From Erwinia sp. HDF1-3R (GTDB lineage: Bacteria > Pseudomonadota > Gammaproteobacteria > Enterobacterales > Enterobacteriaceae), in contig NZ_CP155071.1 in NCBI RefSeq assembly GCF_039621855.1, positions 4,588,001 to 4,652,000 on the forward strand: DNA of 64,000 nt, in the 5' to 3' direction. The notes beneath the pieces were generated by a model that saw nothing but the letters and a program-made list of their open reading frames with translations, made no database searches and had not been told where the DNA came from. Positions 48,622-58,329 of this stretch are shown piece after piece. Positions within the stretch are counted from its first letter, which is position 1. Each line of letters begins with the position of its first letter. The position numbers and the translations under genes are program-made.

Positions 48622-49878
48622 TTAATGCGGGCTAAAATCAGGAAGCGCCAGCAGCCAGGTATCACGCCGGGCGCTGATTAGCGCGCCGCGCTGCGCATGC
48701 CCGCTATCAGTCTGTCCCGGCGTAAAGGTAGCCTTTTCGATATCGCGCCGATAGCGCCGACTGTGCAGATGATTGTCCGCCTGCGAAAGGAGCGGGATGA
48801 GCCGGGCGCTAATGCGATCGCGCGATGGGTAAGGCCAGACCCGGTTATCGTCGGTCCAGGGGGCCATAAAGTCGAGCGCGGTCAGGATACCGACGCCGCC
48901 CGCCCGCGCTGGCCGCCATAGATCATCCGCGCTGCTTTTGTCCGCCAGCGTGGCCAGTGCGACCAATGCCTGGAGATTGAATATGCTGTAGTGAAAAGAG
49001 CGCGTACGGGCCAGCTCCAAAGGTTGAGTCCCATCCGCCAGAATCTGGTGATCCATTCGCGCCCGTGCCGCTGTAACCTGTGCACGAACGGTGGCGGGCT
49101 GCCGCACATACCAGGCAATCCCCGCCACCTGAACATTGTACCAGCTGCCATGGTTATTTTTTGCCCGGGCCTCGCGTTTTCCCTGCGGGCTGTTTTGTAA
49201 CCAGCCCAGATAGTCCGTCATCCACGCCTGCATCTGCTGTTCATCAGACTCATGCCAGCCAGGCGCCTGTCGCAGGAGGATCAGCGAGTCGACCACCCGC
49301 GTGGCGAAGTAGCGACCGTCCAGAATCCCCGTCGATCGTCCCGTCGCCATACCCGGAACGCCCTGCGCCCAGTTCAGATTGGGGTTCATCCGGCTTTCCG
49401 GTTCAATAAACCAGTGTCGCATCAGCTCAAGGGCTTTCTGCGCATAGCGGGGCTGTCCGGAGAAGTACCATGCCAGGGTAAGGGATTGCAGGCGGGCGGT
49501 AAACGCGGCCAGCCTTACACCATCCGACTGATTATTTTTGCTGGCAGGGTTAATTTCCCCATCGCGTCGTATCCAGCGCCCCTGCGGATTATGCGGATCC
49601 GGCCACCAATACGCGCTAATGCTGAGATAGTCATGCCTGGTGCCGCCCAGCGGCACCTGCCCCTTTTCCGTTACGCTCATGAGCGGAGCGTCCAGTGCCC
49701 GGTCAGCCTGACGCTGAAGCTCTTCCCATGCCAGCTGCGTCTGCGCAGAGGCGCGGTGGGTCTGAAGCTGTGCCTTTACCTCTGCCAGCACGCGCATATC
49801 CATAAAGGCAGGTTGCTGCGCCCGGGCGCAGAGGCAAACCAGCAGGAGTGCCAATGTAACCGTTACAAGTCGACCCAT
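48622..49878 (-). CDS. Alginate lyase family (PL5-like) secreted enzyme
   Basis: 418 residues with a signal peptide (MGRLVTVTLALLLVCLCARA). The alginate_lyase domain shows LSISAYWWPDPHNPQGRWIR, the catalytic-type NNHGSWYNVQ and RSFHYSIFNLQAL. These enzymes cleave uronic-acid polysaccharides in the periplasm by beta-elimination; true substrate is unknown. Ribosome site GGAGAG before ATG 49878. It and the next gene occupy the interval that holds pdeH and kdgK in E. coli. Directly upstream is a 12-copy hexamer repeat. Confidence 0.85.
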   Translation of the reverse strand: MGRLVTVTLALLLVCLCARAQQPAFMDMRVLAEVKAQLQTHRASAQTQLAWEELQRQADRALDAPLMSVTEKGQVPLGGTRHDYLSISAYWWPDPHNPQGRWIRRDGEINPASKNNQSDGVRLAAFTARLQSLTLAWYFSGQPRYAQKALELMRHWFIEPESRMNPNLNWAQGVPGMATGRSTGILDGRYFATRVVDSLILLRQAPGWHESDEQQMQAWMTDYLGWLQNSPQGKREARAKNNHGSWYNVQVAGIAWYVRQPATVRAQVTAARARMDHQILADGTQPLELARTRSFHYSIFNLQALVALATLADKSSADDLWRPARAGGVGILTALDFMAPWTDDNRVWPYPSRDRISARLIPLLSQADNHLHSRRYRRDIEKATFTPGQTDSGHAQRGALISARRDTWLLALPDFSPH

Positions 49879-49893
49879 TTGGCTGCTCTCCAG

Positions 49894-49965
49894 TTCAGGT
49901 TCAGGTTCAGGTTCAGGTTCAGGTTCAGGTTCAGGTTCAGGTTCAGGTTCAGGTTCAGGTTCAGG
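49894..49965. repeat. Hexanucleotide tandem repeat, 12 copies of TTCAGG
   Basis: Perfect 72-base array; it ends 15 bases from the alginate-lyase-family start, just ahead of its GGAGAG ribosome site. On the minus strand the unit reads CCTGAA, encoding Leu-Asn (or Pro-Glu, Thr-Stop in other phases). It falls within the 5' leader of the minus-strand gene. Copy-number change by slippage would alter leader length in steps of six. Confidence 0.95.
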
Positions 49966-50424
49966 AGGTTCACTCTACCGCTGAGCGGGCCAGTTGAAAA
50001 TGGTAAGCGGATGGATAAAGAGCGGAAAAAATTAGCCGCGGGGCAATACGCCATATTCGTTATTTCCGCTTGATCGACACAGGGTAATACCTGTTAATTT
50101 GCGTGAAGGAAATATATTACGCTGAATCCGTAAAGCAGATTAACTCTACTGCCAGCAACAAACCTGCCTGGGCATATTTATTAATTTATCATTCGACTTA
50201 TCAGACATTGATTAGCGTTATTCGCGCGTGAATGCCACCCTGATTAAGCGAGGAAAATCCGCCTCCGATTATACCTGGGTATAAGTCTGAAACTGGCTAT
50301 TCCCGCCTTTGTTTAACTGGACGCTTTATTAATAAACGGGCAATGTTTCAGCCATTCGATATGACCTGCTGCCCCGTTTTTCTGCGCGGCTCACCTTTGC
50401 AAATAATATAAATCAGGAGCGCCC
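49966..50424. other. Intergenic region between the divergent lyase and esterase genes
   Basis: About 460 bases expected to hold both promoters. A minus-strand open frame (50054 to 49863) crosses the whole repeat as a Leu-Asn polymer and ends 16 bases inside the lyase gene; it has a weak ribosome site. Nothing else recognised. Confidence 0.45.
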
Positions 50425-51306
50425 ATGAGAACTGAAATTATAAATATCTGGCCGCAGGGTGATGCACCCGGCGCCAGCGATTCACGGGCGCAACCGCAGA
50501 TTATTGACCTGGCGCGAGAATATGAGCCTTTCGATCGTGCCGCCAGCGGCGTGCGCTGCCCGGAACTGGCGTTCTGGTATCCCGAGGAGAAGAGCGACAA
50601 CGGCGTGACCCTGCTGGTCGCGCCGGGCGGGGGCTTCGAGCGTATTATGATTGATAAAGAGGGCAGCGCGCTGGCGATGTTCTTTACGGCGATGGGCTAT
50701 ACGCTGGCGGTGATGACCTATCGTCTTCCTCAGGATGGCCATCATGAAGCCGCAGACGCCCCGCTGGCGGATGCCCAGCGTGCCGTTCGGGTGCTGCGCC
50801 ACCGGGCGGCTCGCGGTCTGAACGGTAAGCGTATCGTGATGATGGGCTTTTCCGCCGGGGGCTACGTCGCCGCCAGCGCAGGGACCCGCTTTAGCGAAAA
50901 ACTCTATCCGGTACAGGATATCGCCGATTCGCTGGCGGCGAAGCCTGACGCGCTGGTGCTGGTTTATCCGGTTATTAGTATGCGTGAGGGGCTGGCACAT
51001 AAGGGTTCGCGGCTGAGGCTGTTAGGCGAGCACCCTACCCAGCGCGAAATCGAGGCTTATTCTCTGGAGACGCGCGTCACGGAGCACACGCCACAAACGC
51101 TGCTGATCCACGCGGTTAACGACGAATCAGTACCGGTCAATAACAGTATGGTAATGTTCAGCGCGCTGCGTGAACACCACGTCAACTGCGAACTGCATTT
51201 TTACGAAAAAGGCGGGCACGGCTTCGGCATCCGTAACGTCGCCGACCTGCCGCTGGCCAGCTGGCCAATGCTGGTGAACGAATGGCTGCGCGCGCGAAGC
51301 TGGTAA
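50425..51306 (+). CDS. Alpha/beta hydrolase, acetyl-xylan-esterase-like
   Basis: 293 residues, cytoplasmic (no signal peptide). Landmarks: oxyanion LLVAPGGGFERIM, nucleophile GFSAGGYVA (Ser ~146), acid in HAVNDESVPV, His in GGHGFGIRN. This is the BD-FAE/xylanase-associated esterase group, which removes acetyl or other acyl groups from sugars. Adjacent to a polysaccharide lyase, so a joint role in glycan use is plausible. GGAGCGCCC before the ATG is the ribosome site. Confidence 0.85.
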   Translation: MRTEIINIWPQGDAPGASDSRAQPQIIDLAREYEPFDRAASGVRCPELAFWYPEEKSDNGVTLLVAPGGGFERIMIDKEGSALAMFFTAMGYTLAVMTYRLPQDGHHEAADAPLADAQRAVRVLRHRAARGLNGKRIVMMGFSAGGYVAASAGTRFSEKLYPVQDIADSLAAKPDALVLVYPVISMREGLAHKGSRLRLLGEHPTQREIEAYSLETRVTEHTPQTLLIHAVNDESVPVNNSMVMFSALREHHVNCELHFYEKGGHGFGIRNVADLPLASWPMLVNEWLRARSW

Positions 51307-51355
51307 GAGGTGTGGCTAAGCGGCGACTGACGTTATTAAGCCGCGACTGACGTAA

Positions 51356-51380
51356 TAAGGGCGGCCTGTCGCCGCCCTTA
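51356..51380. terminator. Hairpin between the esterase gene and yhjJ
   Basis: Perfect stem TAAGGGCGGC / GCCGCCCTTA between convergent genes. A long U-run is lacking, so efficiency is uncertain. Just before it a ~18-base direct near-repeat (GCGACTGACGT twice) is seen. Confidence 0.5.
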
Positions 51381-51384
51381 AGCC

Positions 51385-52881
51385 TTAGTTCTGCGCGGGG
51401 GGGATATCGGAAACCGCAGGACGGGTATCCTCAATGCCGCCCGATGGCGTCGCCTGCATTGGGGTCATGATTTTATGCCAAATATCCTGTAGCCCGGCAA
51501 CGTTATTTTCCACTTCTCCCTGCGGCTGCATCAGCACCAGCGTCGGTTCCTGTGAAAGCTGCTGGCGCAGTTCCTGATTCATCATTGGCAGCGTCAAACC
51601 TGCCAGAAAGCTCTGACGCAGCTTTTGATACTGCTCAGGCGCAATGTCCACCACCGCATTTTGCTGCGAGCGCAGCCGCTGACTAATCAGCACGTCAGTG
51701 CCGGTTCGCGCATAGGTGGCGAACAGCTTATTCAGTTCAGCCGTCTTCTGCGCCATCAGCGCATCAAACTCATCCTGCGGCAGGCCGTTGTCGCGAATAT
51801 TCGCCATCTCACGAGCAATCAACGTCAGGTTGCTTCCCAGCGCGGCGTTATCCGTTTCCATATTAATGGCGCACTGGGCGCGCTGATAAAATACGCGGCA
51901 GTCAAACCCCACCTGGGCTTTTTGCGCTTTATTATCGGCGAGCATCTTCTGCACGTGCCAGAAAAGCGCCTCGCGAGCGAGGTCGCTTTGCCAGTAGCGC
52001 AGCAAATTCTGCGAGTCCCGGATAGGCTGCCAGGCGGTATCCCACACCAGTGACAGGCGATCCTGGCCGAGGGTGTTGTTACCCACCAGATTGATCGGCT
52101 TCTGCGCCAGAGGGGAGAGCGTGGGCATCGGTGAAGGAACATCACGCTTACCGCTGAGTGGGGAGAACGTCTTACCAATCTGCTCGACCAGAGCACGGCT
52201 GTCGACGTTACCCACCACCAGCAGCGTCATGGCATCCGGCGTATACCACTGCTTGTAGAAGGCATTAAGCTTGTCGGGATCGACCGGCGTTCGCGTTTCC
52301 GCCGACGGATCGTGACCCAGCAGCACCGATCCCTTCAGGCGGTAGCGCCACCAGGGATCGCGCGGATCGGTAGGCCAGCTGGCGCCGGGATCGTCGGCCT
52401 GAAGGGCGGTGTTCACCGTCTGCTCGTTAATCGTCATATTTCCCCCGGTTGCCGCCAGCCAGTTCATGGCTTCTTTCAGCAGCTCCGGCCTGTTGTTAGG
52501 CAGGCTCAGGGAGTAGATCGTAAAATCATAAGACGTGACGGCGGGCGGCTGAGGATGTTCAGAATCGATGGCCTGCTGCCAGAGCGCGCGCTGCTGGGCA
52601 GGGTCGAGCTTCGCATTGTGCACAAGCGCAAGACGCGGAAGTAAATGGCTGAAGCCAGCCTGTTCGGTATTTTCAACCAGCGATCCGGTATTAACAATCA
52701 AACGCACTTCGATGCGGTCACTCGGCCGCTGCGGCGTGGTCAGAACCTGCCAGCTAAACCCGTTATCAAGCTTTCCCTGCTGCCAGGCAGGATCGGGTTG
52801 GAGCGTTTCAGCCTGCGCAGTGATGCTGGCGACGGCCAGCAGTATCCCGCCAACCAAAAGACGAATTCTGGTGCCCTGCAT
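51385..52881 (-). CDS. yhjJ: YhjJ, M16-family peptidase homologue without zinc motif
   Basis: 498 residues with signal peptide (about 1-24, ending AQA). It has the M16 fold pattern (RIEVRLIVNTGSLVENTEQAG FSH region) but the zinc motif HxxEH reads HLLPR at 79-83, so it should be catalytically dead, as for E. coli YhjJ. Periplasmic, role unknown. Order yhjJ-dctA-pdeK is conserved. Confidence 0.93.
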   Translation of the reverse strand: MQGTRIRLLVGGILLAVASITAQAETLQPDPAWQQGKLDNGFSWQVLTTPQRPSDRIEVRLIVNTGSLVENTEQAGFSHLLPRLALVHNAKLDPAQQRALWQQAIDSEHPQPPAVTSYDFTIYSLSLPNNRPELLKEAMNWLAATGGNMTINEQTVNTALQADDPGASWPTDPRDPWWRYRLKGSVLLGHDPSAETRTPVDPDKLNAFYKQWYTPDAMTLLVVGNVDSRALVEQIGKTFSPLSGKRDVPSPMPTLSPLAQKPINLVGNNTLGQDRLSLVWDTAWQPIRDSQNLLRYWQSDLAREALFWHVQKMLADNKAQKAQVGFDCRVFYQRAQCAINMETDNAALGSNLTLIAREMANIRDNGLPQDEFDALMAQKTAELNKLFATYARTGTDVLISQRLRSQQNAVVDIAPEQYQKLRQSFLAGLTLPMMNQELRQQLSQEPTLVLMQPQGEVENNVAGLQDIWHKIMTPMQATPSGGIEDTRPAVSDIPPAQN

Positions 52882-53127
52882 GTGAACCCCTAATCAATCA
52901 CAAACCCAAAAATGACTAACAATCTGCGGCCTGTGGTTATCACAAGGATGGATAACTCTGTAAAACCGCTGTTTTTAAAACGAAGCAGCTTTTTAGACCG
53001 CGACGAGGCGAGGATGTCGCATTTTTGAGTGAAAAATCTTAAAAAGATATGCAGGTTATTATGCAAATGCCCGCTGCGAGGGCAAGTCGCGACAGGCATT
53101 TTGGGGAATATTTAGCGATTTAGCGAA

Positions 53128-54414
53128 TTAAAGCGTGGTTTCCGGCAGCTTTTTTCCCTTTTTAGAGGCGGTTAACGTCGCTTTGAGCTGTTGCTCATCC
53201 AGCTGTCCAACCCATTTTGCCACCACCAGGGTCGCCACGCCGTTGCCGACGAGGTTGGTTAGCGCGCGCGCTTCCGACATAAAACGGTCAATACCCAGAA
53301 TCAGCGCCAGCCCCGCCACCGGCAGATGCCCGACGGCTGAAAGGGTGGCAGCCAGCACGATAAACCCGCTGCCGGTCACCCCTGCGGCCCCTTTTGACGA
53401 GAGCAGCAGCACCACCAGAAGCGTGATTTGGTGCATGATATCCATATGCGCGTTGGTCGCCTGAGCAATAAATACCGCCGCCATCGTCAGATAAATAGAG
53501 GTACCGTCGAGGTTGAACGAGTAGCCGGTCGGAATGACCAGCCCGACGACGGACTTTTTACAGCCCAGCTTTTCCATTTTATCCAGCATGCGCGGCAGCG
53601 CGGATTCAGAAGAGGACGTGCCCAGTACGATCAGCAGCTCCTCTTTGATATAGGCAATGAACCTGAAGATATTGAAGCCGACCGCGCGGGCAATCAGCCC
53701 CAGCACCACCACCACAAACAGGATGCAGGTCAGATAGAAGCAGAGGATCAGCTGGCCCAGCTGCACCAGTGAACCGACGCCATATTTACCGATGGTAAAG
53801 GCCATCGCGCCGAAAGCACCGATCGGGGCCAGGCGCATGATCATATTGATAATGCCGAAGATCGCCTGGGAAAATCCCTCAATAAAGTTAAAGACCAGCG
53901 TGCCTTTGTCGCCCAGACGGTGCAGGGCGAAGCCAAACAGAATGGCAAACAGCAGTACCTGGAGGATGTTGCCGCTGGCGAAGGCCCCAATAACGCTGCC
54001 CGGGATGATATCCATCAGGAAGGCGACGACACCCTGCTGCTCGGCCTGCTGCGCATAGACTGCAACTGCTTTGGCATCCAGCGTTGCGGGGTCTACGTTC
54101 ATTCCCGCGCCGGGCTGCAAAACGTTCACTACCACCAGCCCGATCAGCAGCGCAATGGTGCTGACCACTTCAAAATAGAGCAGCGCCACGGCACCGGTAC
54201 GGCCCACGGCCTTCATGCTTTCCATTCCGGCGATGCCGGTAACCACGGTGCAGAAGATCACCGGGGCAATAATCATTTTAATCAGTTTGACGAAGCCGTC
54301 TCCCAACGGCTTCATCTGGGCACCCAGCTCGGGGTAGAAGTGCCCCAGCAACACGCCGATGGCGATCGCCGTTAATACCTGGAAATAAAGGCTCTTAAAC
54401 AGAGAAGTTTTCAT
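53128..54414 (-). CDS. dctA: DctA C4-dicarboxylate:H+ symporter
   Basis: 428 residues (same as E. coli). DAACS family; [10 protein letters not shown] (serine-rich loop) and the conserved [20 protein letters not shown] helix-7 motif are intact. Imports succinate, fumarate, malate and aspartate aerobically. The upstream ~130 bases hold its promoter; a DcuR or CRP site is not convincingly seen. Confidence 0.97.
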   Translation of the reverse strand: MKTSLFKSLYFQVLTAIAIGVLLGHFYPELGAQMKPLGDGFVKLIKMIIAPVIFCTVVTGIAGMESMKAVGRTGAVALLYFEVVSTIALLIGLVVVNVLQPGAGMNVDPATLDAKAVAVYAQQAEQQGVVAFLMDIIPGSVIGAFASGNILQVLLFAILFGFALHRLGDKGTLVFNFIEGFSQAIFGIINMIMRLAPIGAFGAMAFTIGKYGVGSLVQLGQLILCFYLTCILFVVVVLGLIARAVGFNIFRFIAYIKEELLIVLGTSSSESALPRMLDKMEKLGCKKSVVGLVIPTGYSFNLDGTSIYLTMAAVFIAQATNAHMDIMHQITLLVVLLLSSKGAAGVTGSGFIVLAATLSAVGHLPVAGLALILGIDRFMSEARALTNLVGNGVATLVVAKWVGQLDEQQLKATLTASKKGKKLPETTL

Positions 54415-54714
54415 AAGAATATCCGTTAACGGCAGGTGGCAGCGGGTTAAATCGCTTTCGTTATAATCACAATGCTCTGCGAAAATAACACCCTGTTAAC
54501 GGGATTGATATAAGTTGACACAATTTGCCGCCGCTCTGAATGTCATTATTTGAGCTGCATCACGTAAGCAAAGCCGAGAGGCCTTTTCTGACCGTGGCGG
54601 GCCACTCTGAGAGGATTGAGAGATGCGTCAGCCAGCTTTGAATCCATCCTGTCATGGGGGATCGACTCACCCTGCCACAGGGGATACTTCACACCCTGCC
54701 GGAAGGGATTGAAC
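54415..54714. other. Intergenic region upstream of dctA
   Basis: 300 bases between pdeK (3' end) and dctA (5' end). A minus-strand open frame here is a continuation of a shadow frame of pdeK. Nothing else recognised. Confidence 0.5.
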
Positions 54715-56709
54715 CTAACCTGCCAGATAGCGCTCGGTGAAAATCGCCACCGGCAGCGCCTCTGAATAGAGATAGCCCTGACCGATATGGATGCCGCGCG
54801 CCAGCAGCCAGTCGCGCTGCCCGCTGGTTTCAACGCCCTCGGCAATCACCTCAATCTTGATGATGCTGGCGATAGCCGCCACGATACGCACCATGGTGTC
54901 GTCCTGTGGCAGCGAACAGACAAAGCTGCGATCCATTTTGAGCTTGCTGATCGGCACCGACTTAAACTGACTCAGCCAGTTCAGATTCGCGTAGCCCATG
55001 CCAAAGTCGTCCAGCGCAACCCGGATACCCACCTGCTGTAGCTCGCGGAGCAGCCGCAGCGCCAGCGCGGGCTCGCCAATCTGCGCCGTTTCGGTAATTT
55101 CCAGCATCAGGCTACCGGCGTCAATCCGATGGCGCTGAATAAGCCCCTGTAAATGCGCCACCATATCGCGCTCGCGCAGCTGAGTGGCAGAAATATTCAC
55201 GCTGAGCGCCAGATCAATACCGCGCTTCTGCCAGGCGGCCAGCACCCGGCAGGACTCCTCAAGTACCCAGCGGCCCAGCGCACCAATCACGCCAATCTCT
55301 TCCGCATTCACGATCAGCTCTTCGGGCAGCGACCAGCTGCCGTCCGGCTGGCGCATACGCAGCAGCGCTTCTGCGCCAACCACCGCGCCGCTACGCATAT
55401 CGATCTGCGGCTGGAGATAGAGGGCGAACTGTCCCTCGTCCAGCCCCTGCAAAATATCGTGCTCCTGCGTCAGGCGCTTATGCGCCCGCTCGGTCATCTT
55501 CGGCTCAAAAAACAGGATTTGGTTTTTCCCCTGATGTCGGGCTGACATCATCGCCGATGCGGCGCGACTGAGGAAGTCCTGAGCGGTCAGCGGCGTTTCT
55601 GCCTGCTGGGTCATACCGACGCTGATATTTGGGCGCAGCGAGAGATGCTGGATCGCCACCGGCTGGTTCAGCCGCATCAGCAGCAGGCGCGCCAGCCGGA
55701 TTGCCCGGAAGGGGTTATTCGCCCGCTTCGCTAATAGCACAAAATCACTCAGTGAGAGCTGTCCCAGCACCGTCTGCTCATCAATGCACTGACGCATTTT
55801 CTCCAGCAGCGTCAGGAGCAGCGCATCCCGCTGTTCGTCCGTGACCACGCCGTTCGCGTCCTGAAGCGTTTCTATCCGCACCACGATAACCGTAAAGACC
55901 TCATCATCGGCGACGGATTGCAGATGCTCTTCAAGTAGCGCAAGGAACAACGCCTTATTAGGCAGGTTAGTCAGGGAAAATCGCGTCGTCTGCCTGCTCA
56001 TCTCAGTGTGCGCCGAGGCCGTAACCTGCTGGTTATAGTTATAGCTGCGGATAAGCATCCCCAGTTCGTCGTCCCGATGACGGGGCGGCAGCGCCAACCG
56101 ATGGGCGAGAATATCCTGGGCGGGCAGCTCATGCAGCTCGTTGGCTATTCTGCGCAGTGGACGAACAATCAGCTTATTGATGCACCAGCTCAGGGCGACA
56201 GAAAGCGTCAGCGCCAGCAGCAGATAGGTGGTTACCAGCGTCGAGAGGGCGCTGAGGATAAACTGATAGACGCGCCAGGAGTCGGCGCGCAGCCGAAGCA
56301 TCGCCAGCGGTTTTGGGTTAGCGGGCTCGACGGAATAGAGCGGCACGGTAATCTGAACCGGCAGCTCAAACAGTTTGGCGATGAGAGGGGGAACCGGCTT
56401 TTCCGCTGCAAAGTCGGTATGCAGTACGTGCAGGCCGTTAGGTAACACCACTTCCGCACGGGCAAGCACCCCCGCGGGCTTCAGCGAATCAAGAATGACG
56501 CCGGCCTGACGGATATCCGCCTTCAGTACCGCCTGCGACAGCGGCTGGCGAACGGTGTGGGCGATATTTTCCATCTGCTGGGCATAGTCAACCCTGCGCT
56601 GCTGCACAAAATGGAAAAGCTGAATGACGATAAAAATTGAGATGGTGACGATCGAGACTCCCGATACCGTCGCCATCTGTTTTATCGTTAATGACCGACT
56701 GACGCGCAA
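54715..56709 (-). CDS. pdeK: PdeK/HmsP-type c-di-GMP phosphodiesterase
   Basis: 664 residues from TTG 56709, the same rare start and N-terminus (MRVSRSLTIKQMA) as E. coli yhjK. Membrane helix 1 (about 15-32), periplasmic sensor, helix 2 (about 150-175) with HAMP-like linker, a degenerate GGDEF domain (LSLSD in place of GGDEF), and an EAL domain with EALLRM, NISATQ, LEITE, DDFGMGY and EGVE, so metal and catalytic residues look complete. E. coli YhjK has EVL at the first position as I recall. Expected to hydrolyse c-di-GMP, the activator of the adjacent cellulose synthase. Confidence 0.93.
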   Translation of the reverse strand: MRVSRSLTIKQMATVSGVSIVTISIFIVIQLFHFVQQRRVDYAQQMENIAHTVRQPLSQAVLKADIRQAGVILDSLKPAGVLARAEVVLPNGLHVLHTDFAAEKPVPPLIAKLFELPVQITVPLYSVEPANPKPLAMLRLRADSWRVYQFILSALSTLVTTYLLLALTLSVALSWCINKLIVRPLRRIANELHELPAQDILAHRLALPPRHRDDELGMLIRSYNYNQQVTASAHTEMSRQTTRFSLTNLPNKALFLALLEEHLQSVADDEVFTVIVVRIETLQDANGVVTDEQRDALLLTLLEKMRQCIDEQTVLGQLSLSDFVLLAKRANNPFRAIRLARLLLMRLNQPVAIQHLSLRPNISVGMTQQAETPLTAQDFLSRAASAMMSARHQGKNQILFFEPKMTERAHKRLTQEHDILQGLDEGQFALYLQPQIDMRSGAVVGAEALLRMRQPDGSWSLPEELIVNAEEIGVIGALGRWVLEESCRVLAAWQKRGIDLALSVNISATQLRERDMVAHLQGLIQRHRIDAGSLMLEITETAQIGEPALALRLLRELQQVGIRVALDDFGMGYANLNWLSQFKSVPISKLKMDRSFVCSLPQDDTMVRIVAAIASIIKIEVIAEGVETSGQRDWLLARGIHIGQGYLYSEALPVAIFTERYLAG

Positions 56710-56849
56710 GCCTGTTCTCCGACATCCTGGATGCCGCCCCGGACGGGCGGTAAAAACTGTCCTGAGTATATCGTATGACGGCCGCTTGTTAAGTTCTCCC
56801 TGACTTCATCCGGTGGATTAGGTGTTTTCCGAGGAAAAAGGCGGGCGAC

Positions 56850-57848
56850 TCAACGATCTTTCATCGCCAGCCAGGCCAGCAGATGCAGGCTTGCCGAGTA
56901 GTAGTCTTCGCTGTTATCCAGCCGATCGCTGATATTACCCGTCTCGTTCAGCGTCAGGTCCCGTACCGCCAGCAGGCCACCTGCCATGGCGTAGGGCGCC
57001 CGGCTGTTGCTCATTACGTCAATCCACGCCGGGGTTTGCAGGCGGGAAAAGTTCATCCAGAAGCGCTGGAACGGCACCAACTGAAGGCTTTGCGAGTCGT
57101 ACCAGTACAGATACAGTGGAATGCGAATGGCATCATAGCTAAAGCGCGGAGGCCAGTCCGTTGCCGGGGCGACCGTACCATCAGCGTTTAGCGCCACCCA
57201 GTCCACGGGCAGGTCGGTCTCACCAAAGCGCATTTTAGACAGCAGGCTCATGCCGCTGTCGATCAGGTTGTCCCACACTTTCAGGTGGCTGCGGCTGGCA
57301 AAGTCACGCCAGGCCGGAAACAGAAAATAGGAGGGATTGAGCACCACATAGCTGGTTTTATTGAACCCCTGCGAGCCGGGCAGCATAACCGTATAGCCGC
57401 CAAAGGTGACAACATTATGGCTGATAATGGCGCGCTGGATCTGGTCCGAAGCGTCCAGATAAGCTTTGTTATGCCACTTCTGCCCTGCTTTGAGCAGCGC
57501 CCAGGCGATCAGCACGTCGCCATCCGAGGCGTTATTGCTATCCGCAATCGGCCTGGCCGAATCTGGCGTGTATTTCCAGTAAAACAGTCCGTTTTGCGGA
57601 TTTTTCAGATGCTGCTGGGTCCAGCGCCACAGGCCGTCGAAGCTGCTGCGATCGTTGTACCACACCGCCATCAGCATGGCATATCCCTGCCCTTCGGTAT
57701 GGCTGACGTTATTGTTTCCCGTGTCCTGTATGCGCCCGTCGCTGGTCATAAAGCGCGTTTTAAAAGTACTCCAGCCGTCAGCCGCGCTGGCCTGCGCACA
57801 GCCAATGGCCAGCAGCAGTAGAATGAGGCTCGTTCTCAGCAGCTTCAT
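56850..57848 (-). CDS. bcsZ: BcsZ periplasmic endoglucanase (GH8)
   Basis: 332 residues from ATG 57848, preceded by GAGGATGATAAT; starts further upstream (TTG 57863) overlap bcsD and are less likely. Signal peptide to about AQASA. GH8 landmarks: [18 protein letters not shown] with the proton-donor Glu, [19 protein letters not shown] with the catalytic Asp, and [12 protein letters not shown]. Trims cellulose during export. Last gene of the operon in this orientation. Confidence 0.95.
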   Translation of the reverse strand: MKLLRTSLILLLLAIGCAQASAADGWSTFKTRFMTSDGRIQDTGNNNVSHTEGQGYAMLMAVWYNDRSSFDGLWRWTQQHLKNPQNGLFYWKYTPDSARPIADSNNASDGDVLIAWALLKAGQKWHNKAYLDASDQIQRAIISHNVVTFGGYTVMLPGSQGFNKTSYVVLNPSYFLFPAWRDFASRSHLKVWDNLIDSGMSLLSKMRFGETDLPVDWVALNADGTVAPATDWPPRFSYDAIRIPLYLYWYDSQSLQLVPFQRFWMNFSRLQTPAWIDVMSNSRAPYAMAGGLLAVRDLTLNETGNISDRLDNSEDYYSASLHLLAWLAMKDR

Positions 57849-57859
57849 TATTATCATCC

Positions 57860-58327
57860 TCAACGCTGGTAGCGAAAATTAAGCGTGGCGTCGGCATCCG
57901 TCGCTTCGCATACCACCGGCACCGTTGGGGCACCGCCCTGTTCCTGTAGCCAGCGACCATATAGCCCGGTCAGTACCGCCCCCAGCGCCTGTTGCCACTG
58001 GCGCGCATCAAACTGGTCATCGCCCGGCGGCAGCGCCATGTGACAAATCACAATGGCCGTCTCCCGTGGCTCTACCTCGACAAAGCCCCAGTTAAAGCGT
58101 GCCAGCACCTGATTAATCTGCTGTTCCAGATCCGCCACGGTCTGCGCAGTCCCCAGGGGGTAGCGGGTGGCCAGGTTATCCCCCATTTGCAGCAGAAAGG
58201 CATGACTTTCACGTTCACCAGCATTACGCAGCATGCCGTTAATGATCACGCTCAGCAGATCAAACCAGCCCGGCTGATACTGCTGCTGCCGGTAGTAATC
58301 CAGGGTGCGGTCGGTCGGTTCACTCAT
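57860..58327 (-). CDS. bcsD: BcsD cellulose crystallisation protein
   Basis: 155 residues, the usual length. Characteristic sequence [19 protein letters not shown] and [15 protein letters not shown]; ends in NFRYQR. BcsD octamers guide four glucan strands in the periplasm and are a marker of type I bcs operons, not of the E. coli type II operon. Only 2 bases after bcsC. Confidence 0.93.
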   Translation of the reverse strand: MSEPTDRTLDYYRQQQYQPGWFDLLSVIINGMLRNAGERESHAFLLQMGDNLATRYPLGTAQTVADLEQQINQVLARFNWGFVEVEPRETAIVICHMALPPGDDQFDARQWQQALGAVLTGLYGRWLQEQGGAPTVPVVCEATDADATLNFRYQR

Positions 58328-58329
58328 GC

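Noticed and set aside
49252-50073. Long plus-strand frame encoding a Phe-Arg polymer across the hexamer repeat
   Set aside because: It lies antisense to the lyase gene for most of its length; the apparent protein is produced by the repeat and by GC-rich shadow reading.
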